DNA of 6,046 nt, taken from positions 1 through 6,046 of the forward strand of contig PIXU01000204.1 of the NCBI GenBank assembly GCA_003601795.1, written 5' to 3'. This DNA is from Candidatus Methanophagales archaeon. GTDB taxonomy: Archaea; Halobacteriota; Syntropharchaeia; Alkanophagales; Methanospirareceae. The position numbers and the translations under genes are program-made. The notes below the pieces were generated by a model. It saw only the letters and a program-made list of their open reading frames with translations, ran no database searches and was not told the DNA's origin. Below, in pieces: positions 1-4,300 of this stretch (positions are counted from its first letter, which is position 1; each line of letters begins with the position of its first letter).

Positions 1-162
1 AAACCTTCGTTCACTGCCCTTCGCATCATCGCCGATTCCCTTAAAACTTATGGCTCTAACTATTCTCTCAAAATTTGGCACCGATTCAATTGCTGCTCCT
101 ATAGCTGCTGCTAATGTCATCAGCGATACTGCTAATACTGTTCTATTTTTCATTTTTTTCAT
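1..162 (-). CDS. Partial gene for a small membrane-anchored or secreted protein, N-terminus only
   Basis: An open frame runs from ATG at 162 leftward to the window edge without a stop (54 codons seen). The first residues read MKKMKNRTVLAVSLMTLAAA, a basic start followed by a hydrophobic stretch (about residues 8-25). That is typical of a signal peptide or a single membrane anchor. After it comes a mixed, charged segment containing NFERIVRAISFKGIGDD. A GGTGGTGA stretch (172-165) lies directly upstream and could serve either ATG 162 or the in-frame ATG at 153. I do not recognise the family. A pilin-like or other exported protein is possible, but no prepilin cleavage motif is evident. The gene is divergent from the small gene at 274-507. 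Whether it belongs to the element or to the host cannot be decided here. Confidence 0.6.
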   Translation of the reverse strand, partial: MKKMKNRTVLAVSLMTLAAAIGAAIESVPNFERIVRAISFKGIGDDAKGSERRF

Positions 163-263
163 TTTCACCACCGATAAGTAATAGTTTTTGTAATATAAAA
201 ATTTTTGTTTTCTAATTTGTTAAATATAGAAAGTTTTTTAAATGGCTAACAACTTCTATTATT
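163..263. promoter_or_regulatory. Divergent AT-rich promoter region
   Basis: This stretch of about 100 bases is strongly AT-rich and separates two divergent genes. On the + strand, TTAAATATA (220-228) is a TATA-box candidate. A start about 25 bases downstream would leave a short leader carrying the GGTGA site (264-268). On the - strand, TTTTTATATT (201-192) and TATATTTA (228-221) are candidates for the leftward gene; the second would give a more comfortable leader length. The TTTTTATAT string also occurs in the promoters proposed for the primase operon and the integrase. Individual boxes are inferred by eye. Confidence 0.45.
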
Positions 264-273
264 GGTGATGAAA

Positions 274-507
274 ATGCAAAAGAGGTGCCTTCTCATTATA
301 AGGGCGATATTGAGGAGCGCCCTACGGGACTCGATTGTATTAAAAAACCTAGAAAATAGGGGGGTCAAGGAGGAAGATATTCGCGAGGCTCTAGAAGAAA
401 TAGAAAAGAAGTTTTTTTCAGAGAAGAATGAGAAATGGCAAGAGCTTACAATTAGGGTTGTAAAATTGGTTGTGGAGCTATTCTGGGACTTTCTGCAGCA
501 GGATTGA
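274..507 (+). CDS. Small uncharacterised protein (77 aa)
   Basis: The start is set at ATG 274 because GGTGA (264-268) sits at Shine-Dalgarno distance; the in-frame TTG 262, GTG 265 and ATG 268 lie upstream of or inside that site. The product is a basic N-terminus (MQKRCLLIIRAILRSALRD), a charged, likely helical middle (VKEEDIREALEEIEKKFF) and a hydrophobic, aromatic C-terminal helix (TIRVVKLVVELFWDFLQQ). It appears all-helical, without cysteines beyond Cys5. I do not recognise the family. The gene is monocistronic: it has its own promoter region and is followed within 5 bases by a strong hairpin and a T-run. It faces the replication operon. A small DNA-binding or regulatory protein is possible, but there is no motif evidence. 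Confidence 0.65.
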   Translation: MQKRCLLIIRAILRSALRDSIVLKNLENRGVKEEDIREALEEIEKKFFSEKNEKWQELTIRVVKLVVELFWDFLQQD

Positions 508-510
508 GAA

Positions 511-559
511 AGGGAATAGAGGATTTGACTATAAGTCAAATCCTCAAATGTCCCTTTTT
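511..559 (+). terminator. Hairpin plus T-run terminator after the 274-507 gene
   Basis: GAGGATTTGACT (519-530) and AGTCAAATCCTC (534-545) form a perfect 12-bp stem around a 3-base ATA loop. The flanks AGGGA (511-515) and TCCCT (551-555) can extend it across a short internal mismatch, and TTTTT (555-559) follows on the + strand. It starts directly after the stop at 507. It lies between two convergent transcription units and could also stop transcripts from the primase operon arriving on the - strand. Confidence 0.75.
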
Positions 560-591
560 ACATTTGTGTGTGCATGACACATTTCATCTCG

Positions 592-690
592 TCACACTTC
601 CTGTTGCAGCTCATATATCAGGTTTGCAACACGCTTGCCCTTCTCCGGGTATTCTTCTTGCTCCAGGATATAGCCATCTTGCTTAGCCAC
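592..690 (-). CDS. Possible 32-aa ORF overlapping the primase stop
   Basis: The frame begins at GTG 690-688, inside the last codons of the primase gene, and ends with TGA at 594-592. It encodes a Glu/Lys-rich peptide starting MAKQDGYILEQEEYPEKGKR and ending ELQQEV, with a protein-like composition. The start overlaps the primase stop as GTGGCTAA (8-base overlap). The same junction form, GTGGATAA, links the first two small genes of this operon (3218-3211), which suggests translational coupling. There is no clear ribosome-binding site of its own. It could instead be a remnant of a longer primase C-terminus after a frameshift. No family is recognised. Confidence 0.35.
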   Translation of the reverse strand: MAKQDGYILEQEEYPEKGKRVANLIYELQQEV

Positions 691-3067
691 TTTCTTTCAA
701 TTCTTCTTTCAATTCAGCCGCGCACTCTGGACAGATGTATCTCACTTCTCCGTCTTCGTCTATCCACTCATGATCAAGCCACGTCTCACGTCCGCACCGT
801 TCACATTTGCCCTCTATCGGTGTTGTCATGAACTGGACATTTTCTGCATTGAGTCCCGTATTAATGTCCTTAATGTCCAAAATGTCCCTTTGCTTCTTTT
901 CCTCAAATGCGTCAGGTATGTATTTCTTTATCAATTTCGTCAGTTGTCTGGCGTCCAAATTCAGATATCGCTTCCGTTCTCCTCCTCTTCTCTCCAGCCT
1001 CGTGGTCATCCCTAAGGTCCTGATACGTCGCCCTACACTTCTTGCCGTGACCTCTTGCATGCCGTATTTTTCCCGTAGCCGGTCTGCTATATCCGCTGCA
1101 GTGATTTTCAGCCCTGCAAGGTCTTCATTTCCCAATTGCACGTTTTGGACATTTTGGACGTCTGGTACGTTTTCTTGGTACTCCGTGACTAAGTCAAAAA
1201 TAACTTGCACTATTGCACCTTCGTAAGTCTCCGATCTCTGTTCCACCAGCTCGCGGTTGTAATTGATAAGAAATGCCGTAAATTCGTTGTATAACTTCTC
1301 GTTATTTGCGAATAGCACTATAAAAGAAGACATCGCCTGTTTTAGTCGGTTCTCCACATCGAGTTCCGCCAGCTTTTGCGCATTCTCCAGGTCCACCCGT
1401 CCATGGTTCTGGAATCGAAATGCTAATAGCTTGTTCCGTAGTCTCTGTTCCTCTTCGTAGAATTTTGTAGGCAGTAAATAGGGTATATCTCTGTCCGTCT
1501 CTTGCATTATCTCCGTTAAGCACCGACTTTCCAGCGCCACGTCATCGAACCGCTTCCGGCTCGCTATGATTTTTGGCGAGAACGTCGGCAATATCTGAAG
1601 GCTGTCGGGATGATCCTTTTGGCTTCTCACCACCGGTCGTCCCCGCTCGAATCCGCAGTTCAGTATCTTTATCACCTCATTCTTCTCGTCGCTGGCTCTG
1701 AAATCTCCCTCGTCAATTATGATAGTTCCCTGCCACTTGCGGATCAATCGGTATATCGGCGCCGGTGTTATAGCTCCGCTTACAATTGTGGCTTTGTAAC
1801 AAAGCCGCCCTACCGTATCCAGGAATCTTGACTTGCCAGTCCCGGTATCCCCGAGTACTCTCAGATATGGTAGTGTGTTCAGTTCATCGTAAAGCCATGT
1901 CAGGAGAATGTAATATGCACTGACTGTTTCAAAGAATGGCGACACGTCCACATATTTATGGATATGTGCCTGAATTTCCGCTATCAGTGTTCTTTCGTCT
2001 TTGTACTCCTCCAGCCCCGACGGCAGCAGTACCGCACCTTCCGTCAATTCATCACCAGAGATCGGCACATATTTCAGCCCGCCAATCTCCAGCTCCTCAT
2101 AAGTGTTCCCTTCGGGATCAATGAATAGTGCTTGCCCGTCCCTGTATATCTCTTCATATAACTTGCCATCGCCCGTCTCCACTTTGGAAGTCTTGATGAT
2201 CTCCTCCTTGCTCTTTTTCTCATCCTCTTCCAACCACCCATCGCTTGATAATCTCTCTTTTGCTGCTCTCCTTGAAATATTGAAAAAATCACTGACAAAC
2301 TGAACTACATCACCACCCCGCTGACAGCCGAAGCAATACCAGTGGTCGTCATTGAAAATCGTAAATGACGGGTGCTCGTCTTTATGCCCTGGCAACGGGC
2401 ATCTGCATTGCTGATAATCACCGTAGTCGTTAAATTCTTTTAATTCGCCTGCATAGCTCTTGATTACTTCTAATATCCCCGCTTTCACTCTCACTCCCTT
2501 CTTCTTTGCTGCTTTCTTTGTTAACCCCCGATACCCCCGCCAGACTGCTTCCAAGGCATCGAAAAACCCTGGATCCACCTCTGCAATCTTCCGGGGTGAT
2601 GTAGGAAAGTGCTCATACAACACCCCGGCTTCGTTTTCACTCCCCGCAATCACCGCCAGCCCATTTGCCTTTACTTCAATCTCCGGCTTACCTTGCCATT
2701 TCAGCACCCTGTTCTTTGGCAGTGGACTCCGCACCCAGATATGATAGCCGTGCGGAGTCTTGTCTGTCTTTGTATGTGCCGCGACCTCTCCGAGATTCAA
2801 TTTGGAGAACAACTCTTCCCGGTCTATATCAATAACTACTAAGTCGCCACTGACTTTACCGCATACCGCAGCGAAGTTAGTTGTTTGCTGCATCCACCGT
2901 TCAATCTCTTCGGTGGTTGGCTGTCTCTTTTGATACTCGCTCCACTTGAGAAGTGGCTCTTTACTCCCCGGCTTCAGTGGGACCAGTGATACTCCTTGCT
3001 GAACTAACCACTCTAATTCATTTTTCAAAACCGAAAAGCTTTTATGTCGTAAACTCTTATCTTTCAT
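683..3067 (-). CDS. Primase-polymerase with CHC2 zinc finger, AAA+/helicase-like ATPase, winged helix and zinc ribbon (794 aa)
   Basis: This is probably the replication initiator/primase-helicase of the element. Start ATG 3067 follows AGGAGGTGA (3078-3070); the GTG at 3073 lies inside that site. Domains, numbered from ATG 3067: (1) an N-terminal bifunctional primase-polymerase (PF09250-like), about 15-180, with DLVVIDID (metal-binding D80, D82), TPHGYHIW (H109) and IEVKANG (E131 as probable third acid); (2) a DnaG-type CHC2 zinc finger, about 215-258, with C223, H228, C245 and C248 and the signature CFGCQRGGDVVQF; (3) a P-loop ATPase, about 395-540, with Walker A GDTGTGKS (406-413), Walker B IIIDE (449-453) and a probable arginine finger in ALESRCL (R515); (4) a likely winged helix, about 654-708; (5) a C-terminal zinc ribbon, C755/C758 and C779/C782. 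It is third in an overlapping operon. Domain calls are from motifs; the exact ATPase family (SF3 or other AAA+) is unresolved. Confidence 0.9.
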   Translation of the reverse strand: MKDKSLRHKSFSVLKNELEWLVQQGVSLVPLKPGSKEPLLKWSEYQKRQPTTEEIERWMQQTTNFAAVCGKVSGDLVVIDIDREELFSKLNLGEVAAHTKTDKTPHGYHIWVRSPLPKNRVLKWQGKPEIEVKANGLAVIAGSENEAGVLYEHFPTSPRKIAEVDPGFFDALEAVWRGYRGLTKKAAKKKGVRVKAGILEVIKSYAGELKEFNDYGDYQQCRCPLPGHKDEHPSFTIFNDDHWYCFGCQRGGDVVQFVSDFFNISRRAAKERLSSDGWLEEDEKKSKEEIIKTSKVETGDGKLYEEIYRDGQALFIDPEGNTYEELEIGGLKYVPISGDELTEGAVLLPSGLEEYKDERTLIAEIQAHIHKYVDVSPFFETVSAYYILLTWLYDELNTLPYLRVLGDTGTGKSRFLDTVGRLCYKATIVSGAITPAPIYRLIRKWQGTIIIDEGDFRASDEKNEVIKILNCGFERGRPVVRSQKDHPDSLQILPTFSPKIIASRKRFDDVALESRCLTEIMQETDRDIPYLLPTKFYEEEQRLRNKLLAFRFQNHGRVDLENAQKLAELDVENRLKQAMSSFIVLFANNEKLYNEFTAFLINYNRELVEQRSETYEGAIVQVIFDLVTEYQENVPDVQNVQNVQLGNEDLAGLKITAADIADRLREKYGMQEVTARSVGRRIRTLGMTTRLERRGGERKRYLNLDARQLTKLIKKYIPDAFEEKKQRDILDIKDINTGLNAENVQFMTTPIEGKCERCGRETWLDHEWIDEDGEVRYICPECAAELKEELKESG
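863..889. repeat. 9-bp tandem repeat, three units of AATGTCCNN
   Basis: AATGTCC occurs at 863, 872 and 881, exactly 9 bases apart, as AATGTCCTT, AATGTCCAA and AATGTCCCT. On the coding (-) strand the units encode RDI-LDI-KDI between the winged helix and the zinc ribbon of the primase. One further copy in the opposite orientation (GGACATT, 835-841) encodes NVQ nearby. The last unit is part of a 12-base string, AAATGTCCCTTT (880-891), that recurs exactly at 546-557 next to the terminator. Confidence 0.8.
1138..1173. repeat. 9-bp tandem repeat, four degenerate units of GGACRTTTT
   Basis: GCACGTTTT, GGACATTTT, GGACGTCTG and GTACGTTTT follow each other in exact 9-base register. On the coding strand they give NVP-DVQ-NVQ-NVQ (residues about 633-644), in the linker between the ATPase and the winged helix. 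The unit is the reverse complement of the AATGTCC array at 863-889, so the same 9-mer appears in opposite orientations on the two sides of the winged-helix domain. Confidence 0.75.
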
Positions 3068-3230
3068 TGTCACCTCCTAACTCCACCTCCCCCTGGTGGT
3101 GGACGGCGGGGCGGGTGGAGTTTTCTTTCAAAAAAAGGATCAACTTCCTCCGGGGTTCTGATAAAGTTTCCAGAACCCTTTCACAGGCTTTGATTAATCC
3201 ATCTATCTCATTATCCACATCGCCTCGCAT
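3057..3230 (-). CDS. Small uncharacterised protein, second gene of the replication operon (53-57 aa)
   Basis: The frame runs from ATG 3230 (57 aa) or GTG 3218 (53 aa) to TAA 3059-3057. GTG 3218 is favoured because GAGG (3226-3223) lies just upstream and because its overlap with the zinc-finger gene stop (GTGGATAA) mirrors the primase/tail-ORF junction. The stop overlaps the primase start by 11 bases. The N-terminal part is protein-like and probably helical (DNEIDGLIKACERVLETLSE, then PRRKLILFLKEN). The last third (TRPAVHHQGEVELGGDNER) coincides with a GC-rich inverted repeat and the primase ribosome-binding site, so it may be constrained by RNA or DNA signals. No family is recognised. It could instead be a structured leader that is open by chance. 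Confidence 0.5.
   Translation of the reverse strand: MRGDVDNEIDGLIKACERVLETLSEPRRKLILFLKENSTRPAVHHQGEVELGGDNER
3070..3078 (-). promoter_or_regulatory. Strong ribosome-binding site of the primase gene
   Basis: Read on the - strand, AGGAGGTGA ends two bases before ATG 3067. It is among the longest matches to the archaeal anti-Shine-Dalgarno sequence in the window. It decides the ATG 3067 start against GTG 3073, which lies inside it. Confidence 0.8.
3079..3122. repeat. GC-rich 9-bp inverted repeat touching the primase ribosome-binding site
   Basis: AACTCCACC (3079-3087) and GGTGGAGTT (3114-3122) are perfect complements 26 bases apart. The spacer contains TGGTGGTGG and GGCGGGGCGGG, GC-rich unlike the surroundings. 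In mRNA the stem would end at the base next to AGGAGGTGA (3078-3070). It could control primase translation, bind a protein, or be part of the origin; the function is inferred. Confidence 0.6.
3153..3178. repeat. 8-bp perfect inverted repeat with 10-base loop
   Basis: GGGTTCTG (3153-3160) and CAGAACCC (3171-3178) form a stem inside the small gene at 3057-3230, where it encodes part of RVLETLSEP. Together with the inverted repeat at 3079-3122 it gives two hairpins in the roughly 110 bases before the primase start. Confidence 0.55.
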
Positions 3231-3351
3231 ATTTTTCGTGCTGTTTCCCTATTTGGGAAAATCGGTAGTGAAACCGCTGGCATACCTCGCAAAAGTACAC
3301 CGACTTGTCATCACTGGTCCAGCGTTTCGTTTCCATCCTCAATTTTCGCAT
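3211..3351 (-). CDS. Small zinc-finger protein, first gene of the replication operon (46 aa)
   Basis: Start ATG 3351 follows a near-ideal ribosome-binding site, GGAGGTGA (3364-3357), at 5 bases; the stop is TAA 3213-3211. The protein has a basic N-terminus (MRKLRMETKRW), then YFCEVCQRFHYRF and GKQHEKYARRCG. C21 and C24 with H39 and C45 (H28 as alternative) form a C-x2-C...H-x5-C zinc-binding pattern of the small C2H2/C2HC kind seen in many archaeal plasmid and virus proteins. It probably binds nucleic acid and, as the promoter-proximal gene of the primase operon, may regulate replication or transcription of the element. Its stop overlaps the next start. The family is not named with certainty, but the gene itself is well supported despite its size. 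Confidence 0.78.
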   Translation of the reverse strand: MRKLRMETKRWTSDDKSVYFCEVCQRFHYRFSQIGKQHEKYARRCG

Positions 3352-3414
3352 TATCCTCACCTCCTCTTATATTACTATATAGATATTTGTTTTAGGTATA
3401 TATAAAAATTTCGG
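3352..3414 (-). promoter_or_regulatory. BRE/TATA promoter and ribosome-binding site of the replication operon
   Basis: Read on the - strand, CCGAAA (3414-3409) followed by TTTTTATATATA (3408-3397) matches an archaeal BRE plus TATA box. A start about 25 bases downstream falls near 3377, leaving a leader of about 26 bases with GGAGGTGA (3364-3357) before ATG 3351. The TATA box overlaps one copy of the AGGTATAT repeat (3394-3401), so a protein binding that repeat would block initiation. Confidence 0.65.
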
Positions 3415-3467
3415 ATATATTGAGGTATATCACCTCAATATAATGTTGTGTTGAGGTATATATATAT
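3391..3467. repeat. Iterated TTGAGGTATAT motif with 11-bp-arm palindrome
   Basis: Copies: TTTAGGTATATATA (3391-3404), TTGAGGTATAT (3420-3430), an inverted ACCTCAATATA (3432-3442) and TTGAGGTATATATATAT (3451-3467). The middle pair forms the perfect inverted repeat TATATTGAGGT / ACCTCAATATA (3416-3426 / 3432-3442) around a 5-base spacer. The direct copies are spaced 29 and 31 bases, about three helical turns, placing them on one face of the DNA. They could be iterons for the initiator or operators; the first overlaps the operon TATA box. Confidence 0.7.
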
Positions 3468-3497
3468 GTAATTTTTACGTAAAAGTTTACAAAATTT

Positions 3498-3542
3498 TCA
3501 CTTCAAAATCTCCGCTAATCGCTTCTTTATCGTTTCATCCAT
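3498..3542 (-). pseudogene. Duplicated fragment of the integrase 3' end
   Basis: On the - strand this segment reads MDETIKKRLAEILK then TGA, almost identical to the last residues of the integrase (EDEAIKKRLAEILK, stop at 4303-4301). At DNA level about 35 of 42 bases match, and most differences fall in third codon positions, so both copies were probably under coding selection after they separated. The same frame continues upstream for only about 16 more codons to a TAG at 3593-3591 and does not resemble the integrase there. It is probably a remnant of a second integrase-like gene or of a rearrangement. A functional 14-aa peptide is unlikely. Confidence 0.6.
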
Positions 3543-3563
3543 ACCTATGAAATTCAATGATAG

Positions 3564-3611
3564 ACAAAATTTTTTGATATAGCGGTTATCCTACCTGCTG
3601 AAAAATTTTGT
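3564..3611. repeat. 11-bp inverted repeat, ACAAAATTTTT / AAAAATTTTGT
   Basis: Arms 3564-3574 and 3601-3611 are perfect complements around a 26-base, more GC-balanced core. A further ACAAAATTTT copy lies at 3489-3498, so this 10-mer flanks the duplicated integrase tail. It may act as a terminator for the RHH gene (stop at 3655), as part of the origin, or as a recombinase-binding site. The spacer is longer than the 6-8 bases usual for a tyrosine-recombinase core. Confidence 0.5.
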
Positions 3612-3654
3612 TACATGCTAAATGTGGAAGGTATTTTACACCGATAGCATTTTA

Positions 3655-4158
3655 TTATGACATTCTGTTTTTCTCCACCGCTCTGAGAAATAAAGAGCCT
3701 AATAATTTAATATTTTCGGGCTCAGCGAAGATATTATACCATTCACAAAGTCGCATAGTCACAAAATCGTTATCTGCATCGGCATATTTGTTTACTATTT
3801 CTTTTAAGACTTTAATTACTTCGCCTGACTCAGGCATTTTATAGCTTTGTAAACCTGTGTCTACATTGTTAATATAATAAAAAACTGAAGCTCTGATAAG
3901 GTCGTTCATAGTTAACCCATGTTTTTGTAGATATTGCTGTATTTTCTCTATCTCATCCTCCGTAAACCTTGTGGCTAAAACCTTTATAAAGCCCTCTCCC
4001 TTTTGTAAATATGTATTTACGTCTCTGCTGTTAGTCACAACATCTAAAACCGAAGCTCTTAGTAGTCTATGTTTGCTTATTCTTTTCTCTCGCGCATATT
4101 TTTCTATCTCTTCTATTTCGTTATCTCCGAACCTTCCACTTTTTGTTATCCACCTCAT
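3655..4158 (-). CDS. Tandem ribbon-helix-helix transcription regulator (167 aa)
   Basis: Two RHH (MetJ/Arc/CopG-type) modules lie in one chain. Module 1, about residues 4-41, reads GRFGDNEIEEIEKY...SKHRLLRASV. Module 2, about 58-96, reads TRFTEDEIEKIQQY...TMNDLIRASV. Over 34 aligned positions 12 are identical (RF, EIE, I, Y, L, RASV), indicating an internal duplication. RHH proteins normally dimerise to form the DNA-binding beta sheet; here one chain could supply both strands. The C-terminal part (about 105-167, with VIKVLKEIVNKYADADNDFV and LCEWYNIFAEPENIKLLGSL) is probably helical and unrecognised, perhaps for oligomerisation or ligand binding. ATG 4158 has no ribosome-binding site and lies only about 7 bases after the expected transcription start, implying a nearly leaderless mRNA. 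A perfect palindrome at the promoter suggests autorepression. Confidence 0.8.
   Translation of the reverse strand: MRWITKSGRFGDNEIEEIEKYAREKRISKHRLLRASVLDVVTNSRDVNTYLQKGEGFIKVLATRFTEDEIEKIQQYLQKHGLTMNDLIRASVFYYINNVDTGLQSYKMPESGEVIKVLKEIVNKYADADNDFVTMRLCEWYNIFAEPENIKLLGSLFLRAVEKNRMS
4005..4020. promoter_or_regulatory. Operator-like palindrome inside the RHH gene
   Basis: GTAAATA and TATTTAC flank a TG dinucleotide. Over 18 bases (4004-4021) the site matches the promoter palindrome centre (TGTAAATATATATTTACA) at 16 positions. It lies about 140-150 bases into the coding sequence, between the two RHH modules. A second binding site allowing DNA looping or a transcription roadblock is inferred. 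Confidence 0.4.
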
Positions 4159-4165
4159 TTCTATT

Positions 4166-4185
4166 ATGTAAATATATATTTACAT
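4166..4185. promoter_or_regulatory. Perfect 20-bp palindrome between TATA box and start of the RHH gene (operator)
   Basis: ATGTAAATAT followed immediately by its complement ATATTTACAT. It starts two bases downstream of the TATA box (4195-4188) and reaches the expected transcription start, the standard position for a repressor operator. The neighbouring tandem RHH protein is the obvious candidate binder. Confidence 0.7.
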
Positions 4186-4187
4186 CA

Positions 4188-4198
4188 TTTATAAACCT
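4188..4198 (-). promoter_or_regulatory. TATA box of the RHH gene
   Basis: AAGGTTTATAAA on the - strand (from 4199) gives TTTATAAA at 4195-4188, 30-37 bases before ATG 4158. A start site about 25 bases downstream would fall near 4165. Confidence 0.6.
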
Positions 4199-4262
4199 TA
4201 TTTTTGTATTGTGACCACTTTTAAAAATGTGAAAAACACCGAACTTTCCGATTAAATAATTA

Positions 4263-4300
4263 AGAGATAATGGAGGGAACAAAAACCCCATCTCTATTTT
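4263..4300. terminator. Bulged hairpin terminator between integrase and RHH promoter
   Basis: AGAGAT (4263-4268) pairs with ATCTCT (4290-4295), and GGAGGG (4272-4277) with CCCC (4286-4289) through a bulge. The loop is A-rich, read as TTTTT on the integrase mRNA strand. A T-run (4297-4302) follows on the + strand. It lies just after the integrase stop and would keep integrase transcripts out of the RHH promoter. The remaining sequence at 4200-4262 shows nothing I can name. Confidence 0.5.

Larger units (their letters stand above)
3366..3654. other. AT-rich, repeat-rich non-coding region; candidate replication origin/control region
   Basis: No convincing gene lies in this stretch of about 290 bases between the RHH gene and the replication operon. 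It holds the operon promoter, four copies of the TTGAGGTATAT motif including a perfect 11-bp-arm palindrome, three copies of ACAAAATTTT in both orientations, and a duplicated integrase tail. Clustered repeats in very AT-rich DNA beside a primase gene are typical of plasmid origins. The origin role is inferred from position and composition only. Confidence 0.45.

Noticed and set aside
262..273. TTG 262, GTG 265 or ATG 268 as start of the small + strand gene
   Set aside because: These codons precede or form part of the GGTGA site at 264-268, which serves ATG 274.
261..273. ATTGGTGATGAAA at 261-273 and its inverted copy at 5859-5871 as possible att repeats
   Set aside because: Both copies are the ribosome-binding site and early start region of a gene, and the orientation is inverted rather than direct, so shared translation signals explain them.
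863..1173. CRISPR array suggested by repeated units in the primase gene
   Set aside because: Units are 9 bases, contiguous and inside an intact coding frame. There are no spacers or cas genes.
807..1226. Long + strand frame opposite the primase gene (139 codons)
   Set aside because: It has no ribosome-binding site and its product has a biased Ser/Phe composition typical of the antisense of a Glu/Lys-rich gene. The - strand frame carries clear catalytic motifs.
3071..3073. GTG at 3073 as the primase start
   Set aside because: It lies inside the AGGAGGTGA ribosome-binding site. ATG 3067 is correctly placed for that site.
2953..3405. + strand frame (150 codons) across the start of the replication operon
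   Set aside because: It runs through the operon promoter and opposite the zinc-finger gene, and has no recognisable domain. The - strand reading has strong ribosome-binding sites and a cysteine/histidine motif.
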